Source: a virus. Taken from it: a stretch of DNA of 64,000 nucleotides. Below are positions 22,977 to 29,213 of the stretch, in pieces. Each line of letters starts with the position of its first letter. Position 1 is the first letter of the stretch. The stretch spans positions 92,277 through 156,276 of the IMG/VR virus record IMGVR_UViG_3300032288_004702; one strand, 5' to 3'. Under the pieces are notes generated by a model. It did no database searches, had not been told where the DNA came from, and was given only the letters and a program-made list of their open reading frames with translations. Position numbers and translations under genes: made by a program.

Positions 22977-23015
22977 AGACCTTGTATTAGGCGTGAGACA
23001 GAAAGAGAGAAATAA
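22974..23015 (+). CDS. Possible 13-aa leader peptide
   Basis: ATG...TAA frame of 13 codons whose stop is immediately followed by the ATG of the next gene (TAAATG). Its Arg/Glu-rich codons include GAAAGAGAG, the probable ribosome site of the next gene. Could couple or attenuate translation. Confidence 0.35.
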   Translation: MRPCIRRETEREK

Positions 23016-23252
23016 ATGATTCGTGACCGATACGACCAAGAGACCCATGTCGGAGAAGTCTTGTATGACGAGATTCGTGACGGGTTCATTTGCGCCTACT
23101 GCCTAGACGACTTCACCCATTCGCAACTACACGCAACCTACGGTGGCAACATCCTGCCGATTACCGTGCGTCTATCACGCAAGTTTCTCAAAGCATTACG
23201 CAACGAGCCGTGCCTAATCTGCGACCTGCCGTGTTCACGATTCGTGGACTAA
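23016..23252 (+). CDS. 78-aa Cys-rich protein
   Basis: Two cysteine pairs (CAYC, CLICDLPC) flanking a basic strand-helix region (ITVRLSRKFLKALRNE), like a zinc finger with a DNA-binding insert. Shares its upstream element with the gene at 21308. Not recognised. Confidence 0.7.
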   Translation: MIRDRYDQETHVGEVLYDEIRDGFICAYCLDDFTHSQLHATYGGNILPITVRLSRKFLKALRNEPCLICDLPCSRFVD

Positions 23253-23315
23253 CGCCGAGACTTATCTACCCCCAATGGAACGCACCCAAAGAGAGTAGAT
23301 AAGTCTGCGAGAGCG

Positions 23316-23840
23316 TCAGCAGATAGAGAAACCGCCTGATTCTGCGAGGAAGTCTGCGAACTCACGGACATTCTCTTCGGAGAAGGGGTAGGACATCCCG
23401 AACGACTCCCGTGTGCCAATGCCGTTACAGCCATTACACCAGCCGTGTGTGCGACCCGTGAGAATCTGAATCTCCGTCGGGAGTTCTTTCGTGGGTTGCC
23501 CCATGTCCTCGCCAATAGCGTCGGTGCGGATTCCCGTTGCGCCACAGAGGTCACAGTCCTCACGAGGAAGGCTCGCAAGGTACTCACGGTGCTTCTGTTC
23601 GTATTGAGTGGTGCGACCAGACGAGAGTTCCTCACGGAGAATCTCTGCGAGAGCGAGAGCCATGACTCCGTCAAGACCTGCGCCGTCGTTGTAGTGACCA
23701 CTCTCTGCGAGCGATTCGCCAATGACTTCTTCTGCCACTCCACAGCAGTAGTCCCACAGGGGTCGCCACCACCACACATTGTTGCGGAAGTACTCGCCCC
23801 TCTTGCTGGTCGGGTTCTTCCCGTACACATCCATTCCCAT
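23316..23840 (-). CDS. Conserved phage protein with DnaJ-like Cys repeats
   Basis: 174 residues. The start MGMDVYGKNPTSKRGEYFRN then VWWWRPLWDYC is a widespread phage pattern. Two CxxCxGxG-like knuckles (CDLCGATG near 117, CNGCNGIG near 144) resemble the DnaJ zinc domain. Function unknown. Confidence 0.8.
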   Translation of the reverse strand: MGMDVYGKNPTSKRGEYFRNNVWWWRPLWDYCCGVAEEVIGESLAESGHYNDGAGLDGVMALALAEILREELSSGRTTQYEQKHREYLASLPREDCDLCGATGIRTDAIGEDMGQPTKELPTEIQILTGRTHGWCNGCNGIGTRESFGMSYPFSEENVREFADFLAESGGFSIC

Positions 23841-23873
23841 TGTCTTGCCCCTTTCGGCTTGTTGGACACACAG

Positions 23874-23903
23874 AGAGTACCACCAACGGGTCAGGCTTCC
23901 GAA
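23874..23903 (-). promoter_or_regulatory. Phage promoter for 174-aa gene
   Basis: -35 TTCGGA, AGCCTGACC, -10 TACTCT. Confidence 0.82.
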
Positions 23904-24035
23904 AGTTATCTACCACTCCCCCGACACACAGCATGCTGTTGTTTGGGGCAGGAGCCCCGCTGGGGCAAGGCATTGTGCCGGGGCTCCTCAGTTCGGCTCG
24001 CCTCCTCGCGCGCGATGCCGTGAGACTTATCTACT
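23904..24035. repeat. Composite GC-hairpin element
   Basis: AGTTATCTACCACTCCCCCG left, touching the -35; core GGAGCCCCGC with CCGGGGCTCC; right ACTTATCTACT, which holds the stop of the gene at 24031. Confidence 0.8.
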
Positions 24036-24264
24036 CTCGGTCATCGCACCCGTGGGGGCAGGCTCCCGAAATGGGAACCTCTCCGCACTCCCAGCATTGG
24101 ACACGGTTCGCCCAGTCCCTCTCACGAGCCTGCTCTGCGAGGTCGGCAGCGATGACCTGCTGACAGGGCTGGCAACGAATCGCCTGCCCATCGCACGAGC
24201 AGTCATCGGGAATCGGGAACTCTCCCGAATCATCGGGAATCGGGGTGTTGTGAATCGCTCGCAT
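24031..24264 (-). CDS. 77-aa Cys-rich protein
   Basis: Cysteine pairs CSC, CQPC, CWEC and CPHGC suggest two zinc sites. An internal repeat IPDDSGEF/IPDDCSC is visible near the start. One-base overlap with the upstream gene. Not recognised. Confidence 0.68.
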   Translation of the reverse strand: MRAIHNTPIPDDSGEFPIPDDCSCDGQAIRCQPCQQVIAADLAEQARERDWANRVQCWECGEVPISGACPHGCDDRE

Positions 24265-24743
24265 TAGAACGCTCCTTCTTTGTCTGCGAGGAACTCCTCG
24301 TAGCGTTCCTCATCTGTCTTGTGCTCCTCGGACACCCACTCGTGACCGTTGGAGCAACGCCAACCGACATCAACGCCGTCACGAACAATGGGCTCAACTT
24401 CGCCGTGGCATGGAACGATGTTCCACAGGTCTGACGGCTGGTCAGGCTCGGGATTACCCGAAGGGACTTCCACCTGCCAGTCGCAGAGAGGAGTCCAACC
24501 GATAGAGGCACAACGGAACGCTTGTCCATCTACTTCCACGACATCTCCGACAGAGAGTGCTGTGTGTGTGCGGTCTTCCCACAGCAGGGGCTCAATGATG
24601 TCCCACAGCGAACCCTGGTAGCGGTTGGTGTCCGCAAACACTCGGTCGCAAATAGCGAGTGCTGAGTCATGCGTGTCAAGTACGAACTCAACGAATGAGT
24701 CGCCTCCGAATGCGCTCCATGTGACTTTGATGTTCTTCTTCAT
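24264..24743 (-). CDS. 159-aa hypothetical protein
   Basis: Start MKKNIKVTWSAFGGDSF. Beta-rich N-terminus, then a region with LSVGDVVEVDGQAFRCASIG, typical of small barrel domains, and a charged helical tail. First gene of a two-gene unit. Confidence 0.72.
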   Translation of the reverse strand: MKKNIKVTWSAFGGDSFVEFVLDTHDSALAICDRVFADTNRYQGSLWDIIEPLLWEDRTHTALSVGDVVEVDGQAFRCASIGWTPLCDWQVEVPSGNPEPDQPSDLWNIVPCHGEVEPIVRDGVDVGWRCSNGHEWVSEEHKTDEERYEEFLADKEGAF

Positions 24744-24784
24744 TGGTGTTTCCCCTTTCGGGCAGGTGGCTCCTGCCCACCAGA

Positions 24785-24814
24785 AATGTACCACTAAGAG
24801 GACAGGCTTCCGAA
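24785..24814 (-). promoter_or_regulatory. Phage promoter for 159-aa unit
   Basis: -35 TTCGGA, AGCCTGTCC, -10 TACATT. Back to back with the rightward promoter at 24954 across a composite element. Confidence 0.83.
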
Positions 24815-24946
24815 AGTTATCTACTACATCCCCGTGTGGTGTGCTGTCGCGCGGGAGAAAGCCCCGCGTTGCTCGGCGAGATAGCCGGGGCTTCCGCCCA
24901 GAACTGGCGCACGGCCGTGCTGTGAACGGGGGAGTCGTAGATAAGT
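24815..24946. repeat. Composite GC-hairpin element between divergent promoters
   Basis: AGTTATCTACTACATCCCCG left (abuts the leftward -35); core AAAGCCCCGC with CCGGGGCTTC; right CGGGGGAGTCGTAGATAAGT. Symmetric service to both promoters. Confidence 0.82.
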
Positions 24947-24953
24947 CGCACAC

Positions 24954-24983
24954 TTGGGAAGGCTGTACCTATTGAGGTATGCT
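24954..24983 (+). promoter_or_regulatory. Phage promoter for ParA-like gene
   Basis: -35 TTGGGA, AGGCTGTACC, -10 TATGCT; leader with CGAAAGGGG. Confidence 0.82.
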
Positions 24984-25025
24984 TCGGGTGGCCATTCGGC
25001 CGTATCCAACGAAAGGGGATAGCAA

Positions 25026-25628
25026 ATGAAGGTATTGGAAGTCAGCGCACGAAAGGGTGGCGTCGGCACAACGACTGTGGCCTGCGCTCTCGCACTCAAA
25101 CTCGCAGAGCACAACCGAGACAAGGTTCTGCTCATTGACACTTCGGAGAACACCGAAGCGTTCTCTGTTCTTGGCGTCGCAAACCCCATTGGGCGAAACT
25201 CCATCTCGTTCGGTGAGCACAACCTGACAGTCGTGAACATTCCACTCGCAGAAGTGAACAACGGCCTGTCTGTCTCGCAATACGAGTTCGTCGTCATTGA
25301 CGCTGGCAAGAGTGAAGTAGATAAGTCATACTTCGGCCTGACTCCGTTCCGTGTGGCCGTCGTGCGTAACTCGTACCTCTCACTTCGGGCCGAGTCCATA
25401 ACACGAGCGAGCAAAGACGCAGTCGTCTCCATTCACGACGACAAGAATGTCCTGACTGTCGGTGACACCGAGAATGTGCTTCGTGGGTCAGCCGTTACCG
25501 TTCTCCCTCTTGACGAGGCCATCTCTCGTGCCATTGACGCAGGCCTGTTCTCGTCTCGTGCGAACCTGTGGAGCAAGACGGCAGACGAGTTCGTTCGTCG
25601 TCACGAACTCTCCACGGCCTCGGTCTAG
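25026..25628 (+). CDS. ParA/MinD-like ATPase with atypical Walker A
   Basis: 200 residues. The P-loop RKGGVGTTT (9-17) keeps the signature Lys of deviant Walker A but has Thr where the second Lys normally is, as in some TadZ/CpaE-type proteins. LLIDTSE (about 35-41) and FVVIDAG (about 89-95) are the Walker A' and B strands. A GTAGATAAG site encodes VDK right after Walker B. No ParB is visible. Could position phage or plasmid DNA or be a regulatory pseudo-ATPase. Confidence 0.78.
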   Translation: MKVLEVSARKGGVGTTTVACALALKLAEHNRDKVLLIDTSENTEAFSVLGVANPIGRNSISFGEHNLTVVNIPLAEVNNGLSVSQYEFVVIDAGKSEVDKSYFGLTPFRVAVVRNSYLSLRAESITRASKDAVVSIHDDKNVLTVGDTENVLRGSAVTVLPLDEAISRAIDAGLFSSRANLWSKTADEFVRRHELSTASV

Positions 25629-25650
25629 TCCGAAGGCCCACCTACTCAGA

Positions 25651-25775
25651 GTAGATAACTCTCGGTGGGTGGGCCGAAGGGCAGAGAAAGCCCCGCTACG
25701 CTCCCCCGAAGCTGCCGGGGCTCCTGCCCGAAAGTCGGGGGCGACATCCAGCGCACGGGGGAGTGGTAGATAAGT
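25651..25775. repeat. Composite GC-hairpin element
   Basis: Left edge GTAGATAACT; core AAAGCCCCGC with CCGGGGCTCC; right CGGGGGAGTGGTAGATAAGT just before the next -35. Confidence 0.78.
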
Positions 25776-25782
25776 TCGGGAT

Positions 25783-25812
25783 TTGGGAAGGCTGTCCGTG
25801 CTGTGGTACATT
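25783..25812 (+). promoter_or_regulatory. Phage promoter for 142-aa gene
   Basis: -35 TTGGGA, AGGCTGTCC, -10 TACATT; leader about 35 nt with CCAACCGAAAGG. Confidence 0.85.
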
Positions 25813-25851
25813 CGTGTCGCCAGCAACCACCAACCGAAAGGCAGGCACACA

Positions 25852-26280
25852 ATGTCCGAAGTCACCCCACTCCACCCGCTGACCACATCGGTCGAGCGCA
25901 ACTACCCGACCGTCAAGCCCGAAACGCTCTTGGAGCGTGGCGAGTTCCTGTCTGCCATTCTCGGTTCGGCATGGGAGTCATGGGACTGGTGGAAGGCTGT
26001 GGACTACACCGCACCGTTTGACTGGGACAACCACCCCAAGACGAACGACCGCCCATTCCTGACCATCTTGGCAGACGACCCCGATGGTGACGAGGGCGAG
26101 ACCGTGAAGGTCTCTCTCACCGTGGCAGACCTCTACGAGGCATACATCTCGGTCTGCTCTGCCAACAGCGAGGACTTGGGCTACTACGAGAACTACGGAA
26201 TCCACGACCTTGACTTGGACGCCATTGAGGGCGACCACATCATTCAGTTCGCCGTGTTCGGAACGCTCATCTACGGCTGA
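25852..26280 (+). CDS. 142-aa acidic hypothetical protein
   Basis: Start MSEVTPLHPLTTSVERNYPT. Contains a Trp-rich helix (GSAWESWDWWKAVDYTAPFD) and an acidic end (IHDLDLDAIEGDHIIQFAVF). Single-gene cassette. Similar proteins occur in actinophages but I assign no function. Confidence 0.74.
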   Translation: MSEVTPLHPLTTSVERNYPTVKPETLLERGEFLSAILGSAWESWDWWKAVDYTAPFDWDNHPKTNDRPFLTILADDPDGDEGETVKVSLTVADLYEAYISVCSANSEDLGYYENYGIHDLDLDAIEGDHIIQFAVFGTLIYG

Positions 26281-26321
26281 CCGTAGGGGAGTAGATAAGT
26301 CCCCTATCGGAGTAGATAAGT

Positions 26322-26351
26322 TTCGGAAGTCTGTCCTACCCGTGGTACATT
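26322..26351 (+). promoter_or_regulatory. Phage promoter for winged-helix gene
   Basis: -35 TTCGGA, AGTCTGTCC, -10 TACATT. Two direct GTAGATAAGT copies (26291, 26312) precede it with no GC core. Confidence 0.84.
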
Positions 26352-26386
26352 ATGGGTAGCCACCAACCAACCGAAAGGAACGGCAC

Positions 26387-26650
26387 ATGAAACAGCGCAA
26401 AGTGTTCACACACGAGGAAGTCATCGCACTTCTCTGCTCGCCTAGCCCGAAGGCAGAGGCAGTCCTGCTCTATCTGACGACAGTCAAGCAGGCAACGACA
26501 GGCGAGATAGCGAAGGCTCTCTGCTGGGACAAGAGCAACACGGGTCGCAGGCTGGAAGCACTTGCCGAGGACGGATTCGTAGAGTGCGTAGACGACAGCC
26601 ACCACGAGGGCAACAGGGGTCGCCCTGCCCGACTGTGGAGAGTCCTCTAA
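26387..26650 (+). CDS. Winged-helix (MarR/ArsR-like) DNA-binding protein
   Basis: 87 residues. Helices LLYLTTVKQATTGEIAKALC and KSNTGRRLEALAEDGFVECV, then RPARLWRV wing, are a textbook winged helix. Leader carries CCAACCGAAAGG. Likely a phage regulator; binding site unknown. Confidence 0.8.
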   Translation: MKQRKVFTHEEVIALLCSPSPKAEAVLLYLTTVKQATTGEIAKALCWDKSNTGRRLEALAEDGFVECVDDSHHEGNRGRPARLWRVL

Positions 26651-26661
26651 CGAGACCCCCG

Positions 26662-26810
26662 ACTTATCTACTCCCCATGCGCCGACCGTGGTGGAGTAGA
26701 TAAGTCACCCACGGGGCGAGTTCGGGGCGGGAGCCCCGGCTGGACAGCCGAGCGCAGCGGGGCTTCTTCCCGGAACTCGGCCAGAGCACACGGGGGGGTC
26801 GTAGATAAGT
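26662..26810. repeat. Composite GC-hairpin element with extra motif hairpin
   Basis: First a hairpin ACTTATCTACTCC / GGAGTAGATAAGT (26662-26706), then core GGAGCCCCGGC with GCGGGGCTTC and right edge CGGGGGGGTCGTAGATAAGT, which overlaps the -35 by one base. Confidence 0.82.
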
Positions 26811-26839
26811 TGGGAAGTCTGTCCCGACCGTGGTACACT
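26810..26839 (+). promoter_or_regulatory. Phage promoter for 113-aa/112-aa pair
   Basis: -35 TTGGGA, AGTCTGTCC, -10 TACACT; first T is shared with the upstream motif. Leader has CCAACTGAAAGGGG. Confidence 0.86.
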
Positions 26840-26869
26840 TCATGCAAGCCAACTGAAAGGGGCAACGAC

Positions 26870-27211
26870 ATGAGCAAGACGCTCGCCGATTACTGGGACG
26901 ATGTGGAGGACGCGGTGCAGGACGCACACCTCATCGCGTGGGACACCTGCCACAAGATTTACCTCGCGATGGACGAGGCCGAGGCCAACTGGTTCCGCGA
27001 GAACTACGCGCCCGATGTGGTGACGGGAACGCCCGAGGAACTGCTCGCCACTCTCCGCGAGTGGTACGAGAACTCCTGTGGTCTCCGCTTCATTCAGGCC
27101 GTGACGCGTGACGAGGAAGACCCGAACAGGGGATTCACCAACCTGATTCCCCAGGGAGCCGACTGGGAGGACGAGGAAGACGAAGACGACTACGAGGACG
27201 AGGAGGAGTAG
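26870..27211 (+). CDS. 113-aa acidic hypothetical protein
   Basis: Start MSKTLADYWDDVEDAVQDAH; helical, ends in a 17-residue Asp/Glu run (WEDEEDEDDYEDEEE). TAG stop supplied by a GTAGATAACT motif that also separates it from the next ATG by 7 bases. Not recognised. Confidence 0.72.
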   Translation: MSKTLADYWDDVEDAVQDAHLIAWDTCHKIYLAMDEAEANWFRENYAPDVVTGTPEELLATLREWYENSCGLRFIQAVTRDEEDPNRGFTNLIPQGADWEDEEDEDDYEDEEE

Positions 27212-27218
27212 ATAACTC

Positions 27219-27557
27219 ATGGCGACCGAAACAACACCCGATGAGTTCGCCCTCATGGACTCACGCAACGCGTTCGCGTGGAACCTGCTAACCGAACTGC
27301 GCGAGCGTTCCACGAAGCCCGAGGTCGTAGAGGCCTCTGAGATTCTGCTCGCGAACATCGCCGACCCGACCGATTACGCGGTCATCGTGTGGCCGAACGA
27401 GGACGACCTCCGTTCGTTTGACGAGACCGAATGGGGGACGGACGAGAACGGTTATTGGAGCGACTGCTACGAGACCCCTCTCGTGTGGTGCGACCGACAG
27501 GACGAGCACTCGCTCATCGTCTGGTACTCAGCGAAGTACGGCCAGACAGGGGAGTAG
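27219..27557 (+). CDS. 112-aa hypothetical protein
   Basis: Start MATETTPDEFALMDSRNAFA. Helix-rich first half and a beta/aromatic end (TPLVWCDRQDEHSLIVWYSA). Ends GAG-TAG in the 5' arm of the perfect hairpin at 27549. Second gene of the pair. Confidence 0.7.
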   Translation: MATETTPDEFALMDSRNAFAWNLLTELRERSTKPEVVEASEILLANIADPTDYAVIVWPNEDDLRSFDETEWGTDENGYWSDCYETPLVWCDRQDEHSLIVWYSAKYGQTGE

Positions 27558-27585
27558 ATAAGCACCCCCCGCTTATCTACTCCCC
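27549..27585 (+). terminator. Perfect 15-bp motif hairpin with compensatory change
   Basis: GGGGAGTAGATAAGC, 7-nt loop, GCTTATCTACTCCCC, then TTT. Both arms carry AAGC/GCTT instead of the usual AAGT/ACTT, so pairing is conserved although sequence is not. Confidence 0.72.
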
Positions 27586-27606
27586 TTTGGTATACCCCGA
27601 ACCAGA

Positions 27607-27706
27607 GTAGATAAGTGGCAAGAAGCCCCGCCTCTTTACGGGCAATGGAGCGAAGCGGGGCTTACCCCCGTGTAGGTCATTGCACGACGGGGGAGTAGTA
27701 GATAAG
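27607..27706. repeat. Composite GC-hairpin element
   Basis: GTAGATAAGT left; core GAAGCCCCGC with GCGGGGCTTA; right CGGGGGAGTAGTAGATAAG. No TTGGGA-type promoter follows, unlike other copies. Confidence 0.75.
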
Positions 27707-27759
27707 ATTTCGCAATCGGCACAAGCCGAGCTGCCACACAGACTCAAGGAGAGAAGAAC

Positions 27760-28122
27760 ATGGCAACACAAAAGAAGAAGCCCGCGACCAAGAAGGTCGT
27801 AGCAAAGAAGAAGCCAGCAGCCAAGAAGCCGGCGAAGAAAGCACCGGCAAAGAAGGCCGCCGCCAAGAAGGCCGCCGCCAAGAAGGCTGTCACGAAGAAG
27901 GCTCCCGCCAAGAAGACGCCGGCCAAGAAGGCTGTCGCGAAGAAAGCCACCGCCAAGAAGGCGGCTATCCCCAGCAGAAAGGCAAAGACCATCTCAAGCT
28001 CTGCCACCGCAACTTCCACGTCATCCAGCGCTACACGTGTGAAGATTTCCCCAATCACGAAGACCAGCACCACGTCGTCCGTCCCTGGCGCGAAGGTCAC
28101 TTACAAAGTCATCAAAAAGTGA
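27760..28122 (+). CDS. Lys/Ala-rich histone H1-like protein
   Basis: 120 residues. Residues 1-75 are tandem KKAPAKK/KKAAAKK-type repeats as in histone H1 and bacterial HU-tail or Lsr2-like DNA compactors. The Ser/Thr-rich end (SSATATSTSSSATRVKISPI) is different. AAGGAGAG precedes the ATG. Probably binds DNA nonspecifically; a phage nucleoid or anti-silencing role is inference. Confidence 0.82.
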   Translation: MATQKKKPATKKVVAKKKPAAKKPAKKAPAKKAAAKKAAAKKAVTKKAPAKKTPAKKAVAKKATAKKAAIPSRKAKTISSSATATSTSSSATRVKISPITKTSTTSSVPGAKVTYKVIKK

Positions 28123-28373
28123 GCGAGCCCGAGACTGTCAAGGGTCCTTCATTCGAGGAATGGATGGCCTACGGAATCGGACAAGGGTGGTGCGGACCTC
28201 CCGTGTGCTACGTGCACGACGGGTTACCGACCGCCCCCGAAGAGGACGATGAATTTGATGAGGGCGGAGACCCGTGTATTCATGTCATTCGCATGTATGA
28301 AAGCGATGAGCAGAAGAAGTCAATCGAGGATGCCCACTCGCCATCACAGTGGCGAAATCATTACACCAAGTAG
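28119..28373 (+). CDS. 84-aa hypothetical protein
   Basis: GTG start overlaps the previous TGA by 4 bases. Contains WMAYGIGQGWCGPPVCYVHD and an acidic patch, then DPCIHVIRMYE. This Gly-Trp-Cys-Gly-Pro pattern is common in small phage proteins of unknown function. Stop TAG is in a motif. Confidence 0.72.
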   Translation: MSEPETVKGPSFEEWMAYGIGQGWCGPPVCYVHDGLPTAPEEDDEFDEGGDPCIHVIRMYESDEQKKSIEDAHSPSQWRNHYTK

Positions 28374-28437
28374 ATAACTAGGGGCAGCAAGACCGTCGTG
28401 GACCGCGGCGGAGTCTTCGCGAACTAGGAGCTTCGGA

Positions 28438-28500
28438 AACAGGGATGGCCCGGGTTTTAGGTTGCCCGGGTTGTCTCTGTTCATCCGGCTGCTTTTTCTT
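28438..28500 (+). terminator. Long hairpin with T-rich tail
   Basis: Arms around CCCGGG (28449-28454 and 28465-28470) extend outward to AACAGGGA / TCTCTGTT; CTTTTTCTTTC follows. Ends the rightward histone-like unit. Confidence 0.7.
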
Positions 28501-28568
28501 TCTTCCCATATCGCTATTTTCTCATATTTCCGAGAGCGCTATGGGTACGTAGTAGATAAGTCGAGTCG

Positions 28569-28769
28569 CTAAAAAAGTGGGATATCCGTGCTGACCGGCT
28601 TGTCGTTACAGAACTCGTGCTTGTATTCGTGGAGTTCCTCGACGATGCGGTTGACGGTTTTCCCGTTCGCTTTCAGCCAAACGACCGTCTTTCGCTCGAC
28701 GGTATTGTCTCCGGGGCGGAGCGACAGCCCACACACGGTACACGTGAAGAGTGGCGGCAGGGAGCTCAT
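28569..28769 (-). CDS. 66-aa zinc-ribbon protein
   Basis: CTVCGLSLRPGD at the start and a lone Cys later (HEFCNDK); helix-strand body (VVWLKANGKTVNRIVEELHE). ATG directly follows the stop of a membrane micropeptide. Not recognised. Confidence 0.65.
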   Translation of the reverse strand: MSSLPPLFTCTVCGLSLRPGDNTVERKTVVWLKANGKTVNRIVEELHEYKHEFCNDKPVSTDIPLF

Positions 28770-28850
28770 TTAATCCTCAAATCTCTTTGACTGCTTGATG
28801 AGTAGATAAAACAACGATAGGGCCACAACGCCAAGTACGGTGCCGCTCAT
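28770..28850 (-). CDS. 26-aa membrane micropeptide
   Basis: MSGTVLGVVALSLFYLLIKQ followed by SKRFED: one membrane span and a charged tail. It overlaps the upstream gene by 4 bases (ATGA) and abuts the next ATG. The FYLLI codons include a TTATCTACT motif. Coupling supports translation. Confidence 0.5.
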   Translation of the reverse strand: MSGTVLGVVALSLFYLLIKQSKRFED

Positions 28851-29023
28851 TTGCGCCAGTCCGTTACGAACCCGTCCATGTAGTCCTCCATCGCTTCGTC
28901 GGTTCCACAAGAGGAGCAGATTTCTGTCTTGTTATCCAGCCGCGACAGGGCCCCAATGTAGGCCCCAGGGGTGTCGTTATTGGGAATAAATCCCCCACAT
29001 CGGGGGCATACCGGCTTGCTCAT
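28847..29023 (-). CDS. Conserved phage zinc-ribbon protein
   Basis: 58 residues from ATG with GGAGAG upstream: MSKPVCPRCGGFIPNND then GAYIGALSRLDN and ICSSCGTDEAM. The two Cys pairs with this spacing are frequent in actinophages. Function unknown. Confidence 0.8.
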   Translation of the reverse strand: MSKPVCPRCGGFIPNNDTPGAYIGALSRLDNKTEICSSCGTDEAMEDYMDGFVTDWRK

Positions 29024-29060
29024 TTTCTCTCCAAAATGTCTAGTAGTTGGTACTCCCGAC

Positions 29061-29089
29061 ACGATAGCCCATGACGGGGAAATTTGCAA
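29061..29089 (-). promoter_or_regulatory. Sigma70-like promoter
   Basis: -35 TTGCAA, 17 bp, -10 TATCGT; no CTGTCC block, so host-type. Drives the 29023-28569 gene set. Confidence 0.5.
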
Positions 29090-29213
29090 CAGTTTGTTTT
29101 GCCGGCCCTATGTGTGGTTAGTATGTGCCTAGGACCGGTGGGGCTCGCGCAACCTCTCTCCTTTCGGTACATCCCCAGTGCGAGCCTCGCCGGTTTCTAC
29201 TATTCTGTAGACG

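Noticed and set aside
25026-25628. Complete plasmid partition locus
   Set aside because: Only a ParA-like protein is seen; no ParB and no clustered iteron array next to it.
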